A DNA stretch of 64,000 bases, taken from the NCBI RefSeq assembly GCF_032884065.1, contig NW_027062618.1:1017362-1081361 (forward strand). The letters are read 5' to 3'. Of the stretch, positions 34,331 to 46,804 are shown in pieces. Under the pieces are notes generated by a model that was given only the letters and a program-made list of their open reading frames with translations, made no database searches and was not told the origin of the DNA. The DNA comes from Artemia franciscana. Taxonomy: Eukaryota; Arthropoda; Branchiopoda; Anostraca; Artemiidae. Within the stretch, counting starts at the first letter, position 1, and each line of letters opens with the position of its first letter. The position numbers were made by a program, and so were the translations under genes.

Positions 34331-36896
34331 GGTCAGTGATATTAGACAGATCTAAACCAGCTCTAAATAGGCAAATGGAGAAATATGCAAAAGGTAAGCA
34401 GGGAGGGTGTACAAAAGCACAAGATTTCTGGCCCCAAGCCCTTAATTGCAATTCTTGGCCAAAGGGTCACAAAGTGGAAATTAGCACTGCCAGTTTAGAC
34501 CTTGATGTGTCAGTGCTGCCATACTTACTTACTTGCATATTGGTGTTGAGTTTGCCCACATTTTATCTTCATTACTATCTAAAATCATTTAGACATTCAG
34601 CAAACTGTCTCAAACCACAATTAGTATTGAATAGTTTTTGGGCCTTACTGACTTTCCCTTCATAGCAAAGGTTTATTGTTGTGTATAATGTAGATATTTT
34701 AAAGTAATCAATCATTAAGAAGTCCCTTTTAGTTTTATCAAGTTTTTGAGTAATAAACCTTTTTAATTACCTTAAAATATTTATTCAGGTCCTTTACTAT
34801 TGGCTGCCCTTTATATTACAATAATGATTGAAATATATTGTGGCAACTAAAAATTTGGATAATCCAACCTATTTTACCATCTTAAGGTTGTTTACAAAGG
34901 TGTATGAAATATTTAAGTACTGACTTAGCTACAGAAAACTTCTAGATATAATAAAATGTAAGCAAGATGGCTCTTACTTTGACCATATCTATGGAAGCAC
35001 TAATGAGAAAGTGGGTTATTTGATGCATTTGTAGGATTGAGTGAGATGAGAAATGAAGTGTAGGCTTGATGAGAGATGGATGGTGAATGTGATGAGGGAT
35101 GAATGTTTTGCAAGAATTTTGGACAAGTTCTCATGTTGACAGTAGAGTGCAGAAGTAAAATTTGGTAATTTTTTTTCTTTGTTTCTGTTATGTTAGACAA
35201 TGTTGAATATTCTAAAGTGAAGTTTCTTTTTTGTTCGGAATTGTGATGGCCCTAGGGCTTTAGTGCAATACAAATTACTAATGTTTATTCACTTTCTTTA
35301 AACAAACACAAGGTCTATGTCTCCTAGCTTTAACAAAGTCAAATGTAATTTTAAGACCAGGGATTTCAAAGTAGGTCAAATGAACTTCTGGTAAAAATGA
35401 GCAATTTATGAAACATCTAGATTAAAAAAAAGTCTTTTAGACAACAAAGAAGACAATTGAATAAAGAAAAGTACCTTATATCATAATTGTTGTGCACCCT
35501 TAACATAGAAATGAACAAAGCTTCAATTAAGATTCTGTTTTGTTTAAACAGACAGAAGGGACAAACCTCCAAGCTTTGACAAATACAATCTCACTTTGTG
35601 GCTACTATCTTTTCAAAGGGGACTTTTTTTGGATTTTTTCTATCCAACTAAAACTGAAAAGGACAGCATGATATACAAGTGACTTTCCAATTACCCTACA
35701 TAGCAAGAGAAAATCATTAAGTTAGGCTATGCTTTATCTCAATCCCCCTACCAATGTGCAGAAATATGGCTCAAATTTCATATTTTCAATGCATTAAACC
35801 TCCTGTCACCTGTTTTTCTAGTTATTGTTTGTCACATTTGTTTAATTTACAGCTACATGGGATGAAGTTAGAGAGACAGATTGACAAAACAAATGGAAAA
35901 TAGGAAATTTCAGCAATACATTTTTATATTGGGAGGATTGAGGGGTAAAGTAGAGCAAAGTTGAATATAAAATGTGTTACCAGCTATTATTCTAAAAATT
36001 ATGAAGCATGAATTTTTTTTTTATTATGTTTCTTTCTCTTCAGGTCCTTCTCTAGGGCTTTACCAAATCAAACATTCTATGCCCAGAAAAATTAGCAACA
36101 AGATAGAGTCTATATACAAAGGCTTATGTTATTTAACTATGAATATGGAATTTATATGGCAATCAGGAACTGGATACAGGCTAAAGCAAGTAAAAAAAAA
36201 AGAATAAACTTCCCTAGTTAGCTCAAGAGACTTTTAATAGATTACTCTTCAGATAATTGTCTATGATACATAATTTAAATATTTACCCCTGTACAGTAGG
36301 GCGTTTAAACAATCTATCACAACTTAAGATACAGTATATTTAGATATGATGCTGATTTACAAATTCCAGGATTCTTTGTTGTAGTTTTCATAATTTTGTT
36401 GATAAAGTTTTATATATTCATCATATTTTATTTTATGTCATTAAAATTAGCCAAACTAAACTTCTCAATAGAACTTGAATGTGGTGGCTATAATGCACAA
36501 GTACTGCAAAAATCTTACAACACATTATGTGTTATGGTAACTGTTCAGTGAGAAAAAAATTATTTTCCCAGTTTGGCTTAATTTGTTATATTTTTGTGCC
36601 TATCAGAAATATTTTGTTAATTTTAGGCAGCTGTCCCCCCTCAAAAAATTCTTAAACATTTGCTGGTTTATACATAACTAGTATTCCACTGAAAAAAAAA
36701 AATTAATATATATTTTGCATTGAAGAAATATAAAGTCCTTTGGATTTTTTTTTATTAAGATTAAGCAGTTTGCTACTTTCTTTTGTTAGGCTAAGCCTGT
36801 AATAGTGCTTTGTTGTGAAGAGCCAAAATTTGTAGGGATTGCAAAGGCTAGCCTGAACAATATGTTATTACAAATTATTAGGTTAAACTTCTGTTT
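34331..36896. other. AT-rich, no supported gene
   Basis: Short frames only, such as 34336-34665 and 35974-36207, with no recognisable motifs. The stretch is mostly unique-looking. Confidence 0.35.
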
Positions 36897-37632
36897 GGTA
36901 AAATTCTATTTTAGATAAATTTGTATTATCTTGAAAAAGGTTTAGGTTAGGAAAATGAAACTTTTAGGGATGGGTCTAGAGACTAAACTATATCATGGGA
37001 AAGTATTTTGGAGCATCTAACTCTACTCTTTCTCTCTCTTAAAAACGTTTGCCTTAAATTACCTTAAATCACATTGTCTAATGAAATAAGGATTAAATCC
37101 TGTAGAATTGCTGGTTAGTGATGATGACAGTTGGAAATCTCAATATTTGGTCCACACCCTTAAAAATGCTTGTGTTATAAAAGTGAAACCCTTGCAAAAT
37201 AAATCTTCTACTTAAATGACAAGAAAAAAGCGTTTTTAGTGTCATAACTTTGCTCAATTTCAATTTATGAAGTTTCCAAGATTTGGAAACTTTCAGGATA
37301 TACATTTCCCTATATTTAAACACAAAACACTGATATGGCTTAAAATTCTACTCAAATAACAAGAATTGCATTTTCAGAGCTAAAACCAGAGAAACAGAAA
37401 CTGCTTGCTGAAAATTAAGGTAAGATGTTGTTTTACCAAAATTTTAATAGTTACAGACCAGTCCAGTATGCAAAATTCCAAGATTTAAAAACAGAAGAGG
37501 GTTATCATATAAGCTTAGCAATAGCTTCTCAGAGTATGTTTTTAGCTATGGATTAATCACTGAAAGTTTCATTCACCTAACATAACCCCAATCAAAGATA
37601 GCAAAAAGTAGCTAAACTGGAATTTGACTGGA
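36897..37632. mobile_element. MITE-like element, copy 3
   Basis: Most complete copy: left end 'gaaaaaggtttaggttagga' with 'gatgggtctagagactaaac', and right end 'ggattaatcactgaaagttt', 'acctaacataacccca' and 'gatagcaaaaagtagctaaa'. It has the shared interior 'ctgatatggcttaaaattct' and 'actcaaataacaagaattgc'. The minus frame at 37093-37323 is inside the element and is not a gene. Confidence 0.6.
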
Positions 37633-38039
37633 AATTTAATCTATAGCCTGGTAGGCTAGTAGAATTCCAAATCAAAACAAAAAGAAGTCAAACTAGAATT
37701 TTATCCTCTGTTTAGGGTAGCTCAACAAAGCTAAAGTCTTATCATTTAGGACTTTTTTATAGATAATTTTGCTTTTACAGTATGAATACAACATTTTCCA
37801 ATATATTACCTGAACAATTTAACCCAAGATTCCAGTAATTCAGACCCTTCCTATCTCTTCAAATATACCAGAGAGTATGCTAGATCATTTTTCAATTCTC
37901 TCTGACCTCAAACTAATGTGAAATATGTCAAATCCGGAGGAAATTAAGCCAGTGCTAAATCATTTAATTATAATAGAATGACACTCTTAACACTATACGG
38001 ATGTTTTATGTTTGAAATTTTTTGCCCAAACCGACAAGT

Positions 38040-38173
38040 AAAAAGTGTTTTCGCGAACCAGTTTTGTTTGAGCTCAACCATATGTAATTTTTTCCGTTTT
38101 TGCGTTAAACATACAAGCTGGTTAAACCAAAGCTGTCATTGGTTAAACCAGCTGGTTGACGCGAAAAAAGGCC
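38040..38173 (-). repeat. Right inverted-repeat terminus (paired with 32205-32400)
   Basis: Ends in a 21-bp perfect complement (38153-38173) of 32205-32225, and shares 'gtttgagctcaacca' (38069 region) and a 'tttttgcgttaaac' block. With the left terminus it bounds 5,969 bp that contain a MITE and two SINEs but no transposase. The alternative is two small fold-back elements inserted in opposite orientation. Confidence 0.65.
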
Positions 38174-38174
38174 T

Positions 38175-38883
38175 TTAGTCGTAGCCGTAGTCGAATTTTG
38201 CATCTACCACTACGACTTGGCAAAAACATTTCGTTCAGATGGCAGATGGGTCTCAAAGTATCAGTCATAGGCGTAATAATAGTTCAGTTTGGATCAACTC
38301 ACCAGCAAATAAGCCAACCAACCAATTACATGGTTTCGACCAATTACATCGAAAAATTTTGGCAAGAAATTTTTACAGTAATGGAGGGTGGGTAAATGGT
38401 ACAGATAAAGGATGGCATTAAAGGTTGATTTTCTTGAAGAACATATTGTGCACGTGGAGAACAAAAGGTTTTTGTATGGTAAAACAGAAAAAAATTACAA
38501 GAATACTTCAATGAAGTAAAATGCATTGGAGGTAATTGGGAGGTCACTTGCTCAAAAGAAAAACGCAGGATTTTTTTTAGCTGCATTTTCAAATACCACT
38601 TGAAATGCTTGCTTAGTAAAACCAAAACAGATAGTCTCTGCGAAAGACAAAGCTAGCATAATACTTTTCCAGAATCGTATAAAAATGATTTCATTTCACT
38701 TGTTGATAGACTCCTGTCAAATTTCTTGCTACTAATCTTCAATATACCTACTTAAAACCTAGTTTTAGTTACTGGTGAGTTGATCGAAAATTGAACTATT
38801 ATTGCACCTGTGACTGAGACTCAGAGACCTATGGGAACGGGAAGGATTTGCCAAGTCGTAGTCGCAGTCACGACTACGACTAA
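38175..38883. mobile_element. ~710-bp TIR element (TTAGTCGTAG ends)
   Basis: Left end 'ttagtcgtagccgtagtcga...actacgacttggcaa' (38175-38224) and right end 'ttgccaagtcgtagtcgcag...cgactacgactaa' (38848-38883) are inverted copies. The interior (38239-38625) has short frames on both strands without recognisable motifs. It directly abuts the 38040-38173 terminus. No clear target-site duplication was seen. Confidence 0.65.
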
Positions 38884-38936
38884 GCCGCGTGTGAATGTCC
38901 ACTTACACTTGTCCACACTAACGTTTGTTGTAATCC

Positions 38937-39140
38937 TTGGTTCCCACTGATACAATTTATTTTAATGCAAAACGGCTCACGAATAGCAGTATGCAGGAAA
39001 ATTATAAAAATATTCGACCAGAAATGACTCATTGCAGTCGTTCAAGTATAAAAAAATATTATGAGATATTTAAAAAGTATGCGCATAGGAATAGGCCAAA
39101 TCAAGTTTTAAGAGCCCAGAAAAATATTAAATATTAAAAA
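38937..39140 (+). pseudogene. Coding relic also found at the right window edge
   Basis: 39040-39137 translates to a YYEIFKKYAHRNRPNQ-type peptide; 63885-63975 translates to a YYEIFKKQMQRNGLNQ-type peptide in a different context. Substitutions between them keep the frame, which suggests a protein piece rather than a plain repeat. Family not recognised. It lies beside the polymerase end of the Polinton but was not shown to belong to it. Confidence 0.45.
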
Positions 39141-39169
39141 TATCACTTTTTTATTAACTGAAGGGAAGT

Positions 39170-42100
39170 TATAAGAGTTATCTTTTTTATGATCTGAAGT
39201 ATCAAATTTTTCTTGGAGATCAGCGTGAATGTCTTCATAGAAATCCTCAGTTAAAATATCTTAAATAAATCTATCCTTGTCCACATAAAATAAGTCAATA
39301 TTTCCTTATATTTCGGTTTTATGTATTCATAATGAAATTCATACGTCAGTAACTTAGGTAACTCTAATGCAGCGAGTCCAATATAAATAGATTTATCTAG
39401 ATTTATTTTTGACTTGGCTGCTACCAAGAAATTCTTGCTAAAGATTATTTCCGATTTAAATTATGTTTTTTAATTATTTTTTGTCTTTGTTCCTCATTAG
39501 TGATTATTTCAATAATAGATCTTATTCTAACATTTCCCTTGGTTTTCTCAAAACAAGCATTATTCATGAGTTTAAAAAAATCTTTTTCGAAATCATTGGT
39601 TCCCTCTTGCTGTAATTTAGTATTATGATTTATATATTCTTTTAAATAAGGTGACTCAGTAGATGCTAGTATTCTATGCACTTACTTTAACATTAAGACA
39701 TGTTTTAAATAAAATATTAAATTCTTATAATACACAACATAATCTATTGTATTATTTAAAGTTGGACTTAATTAATATTGAAAATGTTAAGGAGCTAGCG
39801 GTAATTTCTTATGTAAATTGTATAACTCAGTTGGATATTCTAAATCGTAAATGGCTCCTACAGTATATTATTATGTATCATTATATTCTACATAAATGAT
39901 ATTTCATATCATTTATTTTTTCATATCTATCAATATATTAGGAATAAATCCCTCTTTCTTTTTTCTTTTAATTCGTCAGTATTTTGAAATATATTGGAAG
40001 TATACTTAAAATTAATTTTTCAACAATTGCATTTTACTTTACATTCACTTTTAGCTAAATTTTCAGAATGCTTTTCTAACGATGAAGCCATAAAACGGAG
40101 TGAATCTATTATATGCATTTCGTATTGGGCTCCATTAACAGCTATTGTTTTAGAAAATGATATAAAACTCTCCGCTGAGTAAAGAATACCGTTGTCAGGT
40201 ACTAATTCTCTAAGAAATAAGTGAGAGTCATATTTTGAGAGATTATGCATTACAATAGGATTATGTTTTAGGAATTCTAAAGTTTTCATTACAATATGCA
40301 TAAGTAAATCCATGTATACTACCAGTCTGCTCGTGATCTAAATGAAAATTATTTTCTACTATTTCCTGTTCATAAATATGACAGCTTTTAATAATTGTAT
40401 TATTCCATTTTCTCTTAGTTGTTATTATGTATAACCATGATCTCTTTGCCTATTTTCATACTCATTGGATATTTCTGTACACACTTCTGTTACTGTAGTT
40501 ACATAACGTTCGCTAGCATCTTCACCAATGTGTTTGTAATATTCATTTTCTGTTGTATTAGAAGAAAAATATACTTGGAATCTTTAAGCCAATGGCTTTT
40601 GCTCTGCTACTTTAATTGTCTTTTCAACTTTCTTTTGATTAAATTCTTCATTATAAGATTCAAATTCAGCTGGTTTTGGCATATTGATGTTAGGATCTTC
40701 ATAATTTTCTTTTTATTGTTTTTCCAATTTTTGTTGTTCATTAAAGTGTCTTTCAAAGAATATACATAGCCGAATTTTATGTCAATTTTTAGTTATTTGA
40801 GATGCACTGAATCTACTTAAATCTTTAATCAAAACATAATGATTATTGAAACGAGTGAATTAGTCACATATGTTGCAGTTTTTCCTAATCACGTATGACA
40901 GCTTTTAATAATTGTATTATTTCATTTTTCTCTTAGTTGTTATTATGTATAACCATGATCTCTTTGCCTATTTTCATACTCATTGGATATTTCTGTACAC
41001 ACTTCTGTTACTGTAGTTACATAACGTTCGCTAGCATCTTCACCAATGTGTTTGTAATATTCATTTTCTGTTGTATTAGAAGAAAAATATACTTGGAATC
41101 TTTAAGCCAATGGCTTTTGCTCTGCTAGTTTAATTGTCTTTTCAACTTTCTTTTGATTAAATTCTTCATTATAAGATTCAAAATCAGCTGGTTTTGGCAT
41201 ATTGATGTTAAGATCTTCATAATTTTCTTTTTATTGTTTTTCTAATTTTTCTTGTTCATTAAAGTGTCTTTCAAAGAATATACATAGCCGAATTTTATGT
41301 CAATTTTTAGTTATTTGAGATGCACTGAATCTACTTAAATCTTTAATCAAAACATAATGATTATTGAAACGAGTGAATTAGTCACATATGTTGCAGTTTT
41401 TCCGTTAATCGTAGTTTTAAGAATGTGAGCTCTAATCGCTTTATTCTCACTCATTTCAAACAAAAAAAAATTAATATTATACATGTTTTCAAATTTATAA
41501 ATGTCTTAAATATTCATTGAAAAATTAGTAATCCCTTTAAAGGTGGATTCATTTTGATGTTTTTGATAGTTTGATAGTGTGTCAGCAAGATTTTTAGCTG
41601 GAAGAAGATAAGCGAGTATTGACCAAAAAAAAGCATTTATTATCAATTTTCTTATATTTATGCAAGCTTTTTTATTTTTCAAAAAATCAGACGATTCTTT
41701 ATAAGTTTCTCCCACATAATTAGGTAATTTTTTCATTCGATAATGAATTCCATCGACTCTTTCAAATTGTAAGCCTGATCTGGGTGTATTCTTTGTGACT
41801 AATTTGTATATATTCCTGTGATTTTTATTCAGATGGCTTTGTTCGATTTCACTATTTTTACTAAAAATCCAGGAATAGTGTATAATAGTGCATAGGTTTT
41901 GAATTATCTTTATCTCTCTGAGAATAAAGTATTACGCGTATTTTTAACTCGAACTCTATAATTATCTCTATCATTCCTCTATTTTTAAAATCTCTAGCAA
42001 CGGTGTCAAAAAGTATTCCAAAGTCACCACCATTTGCATTCACTGAAATACTAACTGAAAGTAAAAATTTTCTATAGTCCGTTGGATACTTGGACTATTA

Positions 42101-42340
42101 TCTTGTTCCTCATCTTTAAAAATATCTTCAAATTATCGTATTTTTTCTAATTTATAAATAAATGAAATATAAATAAAATAAAAAATGAAATTGAAATATA
42201 AATATTCTGGTCTTTTTTTTTTTTTTTTAACAATTTCTCTCTACCAGTTACATCTCGAATGAATTGTTGGTTTTTTATCAACGTCCTTTTATTTATTTTT
42301 ATTTGGTTATTAAAATAACTTTTAACTTCATTCTTCACTT
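39170..42340 (-). pseudogene. Polinton protein-primed DNA polymerase B, decayed
   Basis: Minus strand, in scraps. N-terminal part at ~41736-41500 (NKKACINIRK...AFFWSILAYLLPAK, the conserved lead of Polinton-type PolB). Then HYVLIKDLSRF near 40800 and 41320 (duplicated), IVMHNLSKYDSHLFLREL and MHIIDSLRFMASSLEKH (exonuclease domain, 40313-40020). Then the polymerase domain: DFFKLMNNACFEKTKGNVR (~39590-39510), YIGLAALELPKLLTYEFHYEYIKPKY (~39390-39310) and TEDFYEDIHADLQEKFDTSD (~39250-39185). The catalytic YxDTDS box reads YVDKDR and many stops and shifts intervene. This enzyme replicates the element from its termini using a protein primer. It lies opposite to the integrase and capsid genes. Confidence 0.85.
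40377..41402. repeat. 518-bp tandem duplication inside polymerase B
   Basis: 40377-40894 and 40895-41402 are near-identical (the same 60-codon frame begins at 40419 and 40937). Differences are few ('ctacttta/ctagttta', 'ttttgttgttc/ttttcttgttc'). It encodes on the minus strand the segment around HYVLIKDLSRF, so the duplication would lengthen the protein if intact. It is recent relative to the many stops around it. Confidence 0.8.
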
Positions 42341-42344
42341 TATT

Positions 42345-43485
42345 ATAATTTCCAGCAGTTGAAATCTGTTTTGATTAAAAAAATTTTAAACTTCAGTATT
42401 ATCTTTATTTCTTACACTGTTAAATTGAACTTTTAAAATTGGAAATAATTTTATTCTTTTCTTTGATTTCATTTTCTAATTTTACTTTTAATTCAGGTTA
42501 AATATTGTTGTTATACTTCTTTTTGTCTTTTTCTCTTTTTAGATTTCGTGACCATTGAATATAGCGATAGCATATTAATATTTTTTAATTGGGGCCTAGC
42601 CAAAGTCCGAAAATTTAACTCCCTTGTCAATTCTTTTTCTTAGGCGGCAAGTCGGTCAAATACATAGGTATCAGTTTTCTTCGTCGCTTCAACTAAACAA
42701 ATATAAGAGGGTCGAACTTAAGGAGTTTCTCGCTCAAAATTACGCTAAGGTGCAGGTTATCCTTGGCAATTCTTCTTCTATTGATTTTATACAAATAATA
42801 TTTATATGTATTTATTAACCGGTAGTTTGATGTCTGCACGCTACTTATTGCCTAGACTCTGTTTAAACAGGTTATAACTAACTAATACTTGACTGAATTG
42901 CCCTTGAACAATCTGAATGATTAGTCCCTTGGTATAATTTATGCATTCTCATACGCTCCGATTACAGCTGAATCTAGTCTTTTGAGGGGAATTTTCGACT
43001 TTGGAACCGAGATATGTAAAATATTTGAAGGGACTGCAGCCAGGAAGTATATATTATAGAAATAAGTGTCTGATTGTTGAATGGAACATTTTTGGTCTAT
43101 TTTTTGATACACCACAACAACAGTGTTAAGTATATCAATCTAGAATGCAAACCCGAAACAAGTTTTATAATTATTTTGGAATTATAAAAAAAACAATTGT
43201 CGGCTTTAAGATTTGATTAGATCAAAATATTCACCAGATTTTTGTTATTTCTATTGACATAAAAACCGCCAAAATCACTAATTCAGGAACGTCAGGCAAA
43301 CTCCAAATGTTTAACATGGGAGGTATAGGAAGATTCCTTGAGAGTGCGTCCTGCCTTAAGATGACCATTGACGGTTGACAGTATTGAATATTTAAAATTT
43401 TTGGCCAATAATCTTTAAATTATGAGTTTTGGCAAATGACAGAAATTCATAAACTGTATAATGTGGTAATAGATTTTGCATTTTG
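42345..43485. other. Unassigned Polinton interior
   Basis: AT-rich; the plus frame at 42624-42818 has no recognised motif. It may be decayed Polinton coding or spacer sequence between polymerase and the 43660-46726 insertion. Confidence 0.3.
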
Positions 43486-43655
43486 ATGAAACTGGAGTTT
43501 CATTGTAACCAACTTTTAATTACTTCTGCAATGTCTACCAAGAGCTGATATCACAAAGCAAAATTCCAAATCTTAAAAATAGTCAAGCCTGAGAAATTTA
43601 ATTGCTTGTTGGTTGCTAGTCTTGGGACTTTTTCTAGAACGTGGAAATCTGTTAG
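43486..43655 (+). repeat. ~170-bp direct repeat flanking the 43660-46726 element, left
   Basis: Matches 46805-46985 with moderate divergence: 'gtaaccaacttttaat', 'tctgcaatgtctacca', 'aaaaatagtcaagcctgag' and 'aaatctgttagt' in the same order. The repeat ends right beside the TIR at 43660. The right copy instead lies ~80 bp beyond the right TIR, so it is not a simple target-site duplication. Confidence 0.7.
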
Positions 43656-43659
43656 TTTT

Positions 43660-46600
43660 TATGGCACTTGGTATTAACCAAGTGACATACAGCAATCGCC
43701 AATTCTGTCGGTCTGTCTGTCTGTCGGTCCCGGTTTTGCTACTTTAGGCACTTCCAGGTAAGCTAGGACGATGAAATTTGGCAAGCGTATCAGGGACCGA
43801 ACCAGATTAAAGTAGAAATAGTCGTTTTCCTGATTTGACTATCTGGGGGGTTGGGGGCCGGTTAATTCGCAAAAGATAGAAAACATGAAGTATTTTTAAC
43901 TTATGAGCGGGTGATTGGATCTTAATGAAATTTGATGTTTGGAATGATATTGTGTCTCAAAGCTCTTATTTTAAATCCCGACCGGATCTGATGACATTGG
44001 GGGGAGTTGGAGGGGGAAAACCTAAAGTCCCGGTTTTGCTACTTTAGGCACTTCCAGGTAAGCTAGGATGATGAAATTTGGCAAGCGTATCAGGGACCGA
44101 ACCAGATTAAATTAGAAATAGTCGTTTTCCCGATTTGACAATCTGGGGGGGGGAGTGGGGGGCCGGTTAATTCGGAAAAAATGAAGTATTTTTAAATTAT
44201 GAGCGGGTGATTGGATCTTAATGAAATTTGATGTTTGGAATGATATTGTGTCTCAGAGCTCTTATTTTAAATCCCGACCAGATCTGATGACATGGGGGGG
44301 GAGTTGGAGGGGGGAACCTAAAGTCCCAGTTTTGCTACTTAGGCACTTCTAGGTAAGCTAGGACAATGAAATTTGGCAAGCATATCAGGGACCGAACTAG
44401 ATTAAATTAGAAATAGTCGTTTTCCCGATTTACCCATCTGGGGGGGAGTAGGGGGCCGGTTAATTCGGAAAAAATAAAAAAAATGAAGTATTTTTAACTT
44501 ACGAGCGGGTGATTGGATCTTAATGAAATTTGATGTTTGGAATGATATTGTGTCTCAGAGCTCTTATTTTAAATCCCGACCAGATCTGATGACATGGGGG
44601 GGGGGAGTTGGAGGGGGGAACCTAAAATCTTGGAAAACACTTAGAGTGGAGGGATCGGGACGAAACTTGATGGGAAAAATAAGCGCAAGTCCCAGATACA
44701 TGATTGACATAATCGGAACTGATTTGCTCTATTTGGGGTAGTTGGGGGGGGGATTAATTCTTAAAAATAAGAAAAAATGAGGAATTTTCAACTTACGAAC
44801 TTGTGATCAGATCTCAATGAAATTTGATGTTTAGAAGGATATCGCGTCTTAGAGCTCTTATGATAAATCCTGACCAGATCTGGTGACGGGGGTGGGGAGT
44901 TGGGAGGGGGAGACCTAAAACTTGGAAAACACTTAGAGTGGAGGAATCGGCATGAAACATGGTGGGAAAAATAAACACAAGTCCTAGATAGATGATTGAC
45001 ATAAACGGAACGGATCCACTCTCTTTGGGGTAGTTGGGGGGGGGGTATTTCTGAAAAATTAAAAAAAAATGAGGTATTTTTAACTTACAAACGGGTGATC
45101 GGATCTCAATGAAATTTGATTTTTAGAATGATATCGTGGCTCAGAACCCTTATTTTAAAACTGACCGGATCTGGTGACATTGGGGGGGGGAGCTGGGAGG
45201 GGGAAACCTAAAACTTGGAAAACACTTAGAGTGGAGGGATCGGGATGAAACTTGGTGGAAAAAAACACGAGTCCTAGATACATGATTGACATAACTAGAA
45301 CGGATCCGCTCTCTTTGGGGTAGTTGGGGGGGGGGTTAATTCTGAAAAATTAGAAAAAATGAGGTATTTTTAACTTACGAACGGGTGATTGGATCTCCAT
45401 AAAATTTGATATTTAGAAGGATATCGTGTCTCAAAGCTCTTATTTTAAATCTTGACCGGATCTGGTGACATTGGGGGAAGTTTGGGGTAGGGAAACCTAA
45501 AATGATAGAAAACGCTTAGATTGGAGGGATTGGGATGAAACTTGGTTGGAAAAATAAGCAGAAGTCTCGCATACGTGATTTACATAATTGGACCGGATCC
45601 ACTCAATTGCGGGGGGGGGGGGGGTAATTCTGAAAAATAAGAAAAATGACGTATTTTTAACTTACGAAGGAGTGATCGGATCTTCATGAAACTTCATATT
45701 TAGAAGGACATCGTAACTCAGATATCTTATTTTAAATCTCAACTGGATCAAGCCTAATTGGGGGGGGGGGCAGTTGGGGGGACTGGAAACCTTAGAAAAT
45801 ACTTAAAGCGGTGAGATCAGGATGAAATTGGATGGGAAGAATAGAAACCTGTCTAAGATACGTGACTGACATAACTGGACCGGGTCTGCTCTCTTTGGTG
45901 GAATTGGGGGGGGGGTAATTTTGAAAATTGAGGTATTTGTAACTTACAAAAGGGTGAACAGATCTTAATGAAATTTGATATTTAGAAGGATCTTGTGCTT
46001 TAAAGTTCTAATTTCAAATTCCGACCAGATCCTATGACATTCGAGGGAGTTGGAGGGGGAAACCGGAATTCTTGGAAAACATGAAAATTGGGGTATTTAT
46101 ATCTTACGAATAGATCATCGGATCGTAATGAAATTTGATTTTTAGAAGGAATTCATGTCTCAGATGTCTCATTTCAAATCCCGACCAGATCTTTTGACAT
46201 TGGGGGGAGTTGGAGGGGGAAATCTTGGAAAAACACTTGGAATGGAGGAATTGGGATGAAGCTTGGTGGATAGAATAAACAAATGTCCTTGATACGTAAT
46301 TGACAGAATCGTACTGGATCCGCTCTCTTTGGGGGAGTTGGGGGGAGGGGTTCAGTGATTTGGCGAGTTCGGTGCTTCTGGACGTGCTAGGGCGATGAAA
46401 ATTGGTAGGCGTGTCAGGGAGCTGCACAATTTGACTTGATAAAGTCGTTTTCCCAGATTCGACCATCTGGGGGGGGGGGGGGGAAAGGGAGAGGAAAAAT
46501 TAGAAAAAACTAGGTATTTATAACTTACGAGTGGGTGATCGGATCTTAATGAATTTTGATATTTAGAAGGACTTTGTGACTCAGAGCTCTTATTTTAAAT

Positions 46601-46726
46601 CTTGACCGGCATTAAGCCTCTTATTTTCCTTTTAAAATCAATCTATTGATTCATAGAATTTTGTTAGAGCTCATACCATATGATCTCTTGGCTCTTAGCT
46701 CTTCTCGCCTCGTCACAAGTGCCATA
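43660..46726. mobile_element. TIR element with an internal ~295-bp tandem array
   Basis: Ends are an 11-bp inverted repeat, TATGGCACTTG (43660-43670) and CAAGTGCCATA (46716-46726). Just inside the left end is an 8-bp-arm hairpin, CACTTGGTATTAACCAAGTG (43665-43684), followed by 'gtcggtctgtctgtctgtcg'. The interior is a tandem array: 'gaaatttgatgtttagaagg'-type landmarks recur at ~43926, 44220, 44524, 44817, 45109 and 45401, then irregularly to ~46551, a period of ~292-304 bp. Units contain G-runs, 'ggatct.atgaaatttgat' and 'gaaaacacttagagtggagg'. Frames such as 44523-44741 are translations of repeat units. No transposase was seen. It lies between Polinton PolB and integrase, so it probably inserted into the Polinton. 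Confidence 0.75.
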
Positions 46727-46804
46727 TGAGCTCTTAGTTCTTGTCGTTTTATAATTTAAAATTATTTAATAATTTAAATTCGTAATAAATCGATTTTGAA
46801 TTTT

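Noticed and set aside
43700..46600. G-runs as telomeric or regulatory G-quadruplex sites
   Set aside because: They are part of each tandem unit, vary in length, and lack a telomere motif; structure possible but not specific.
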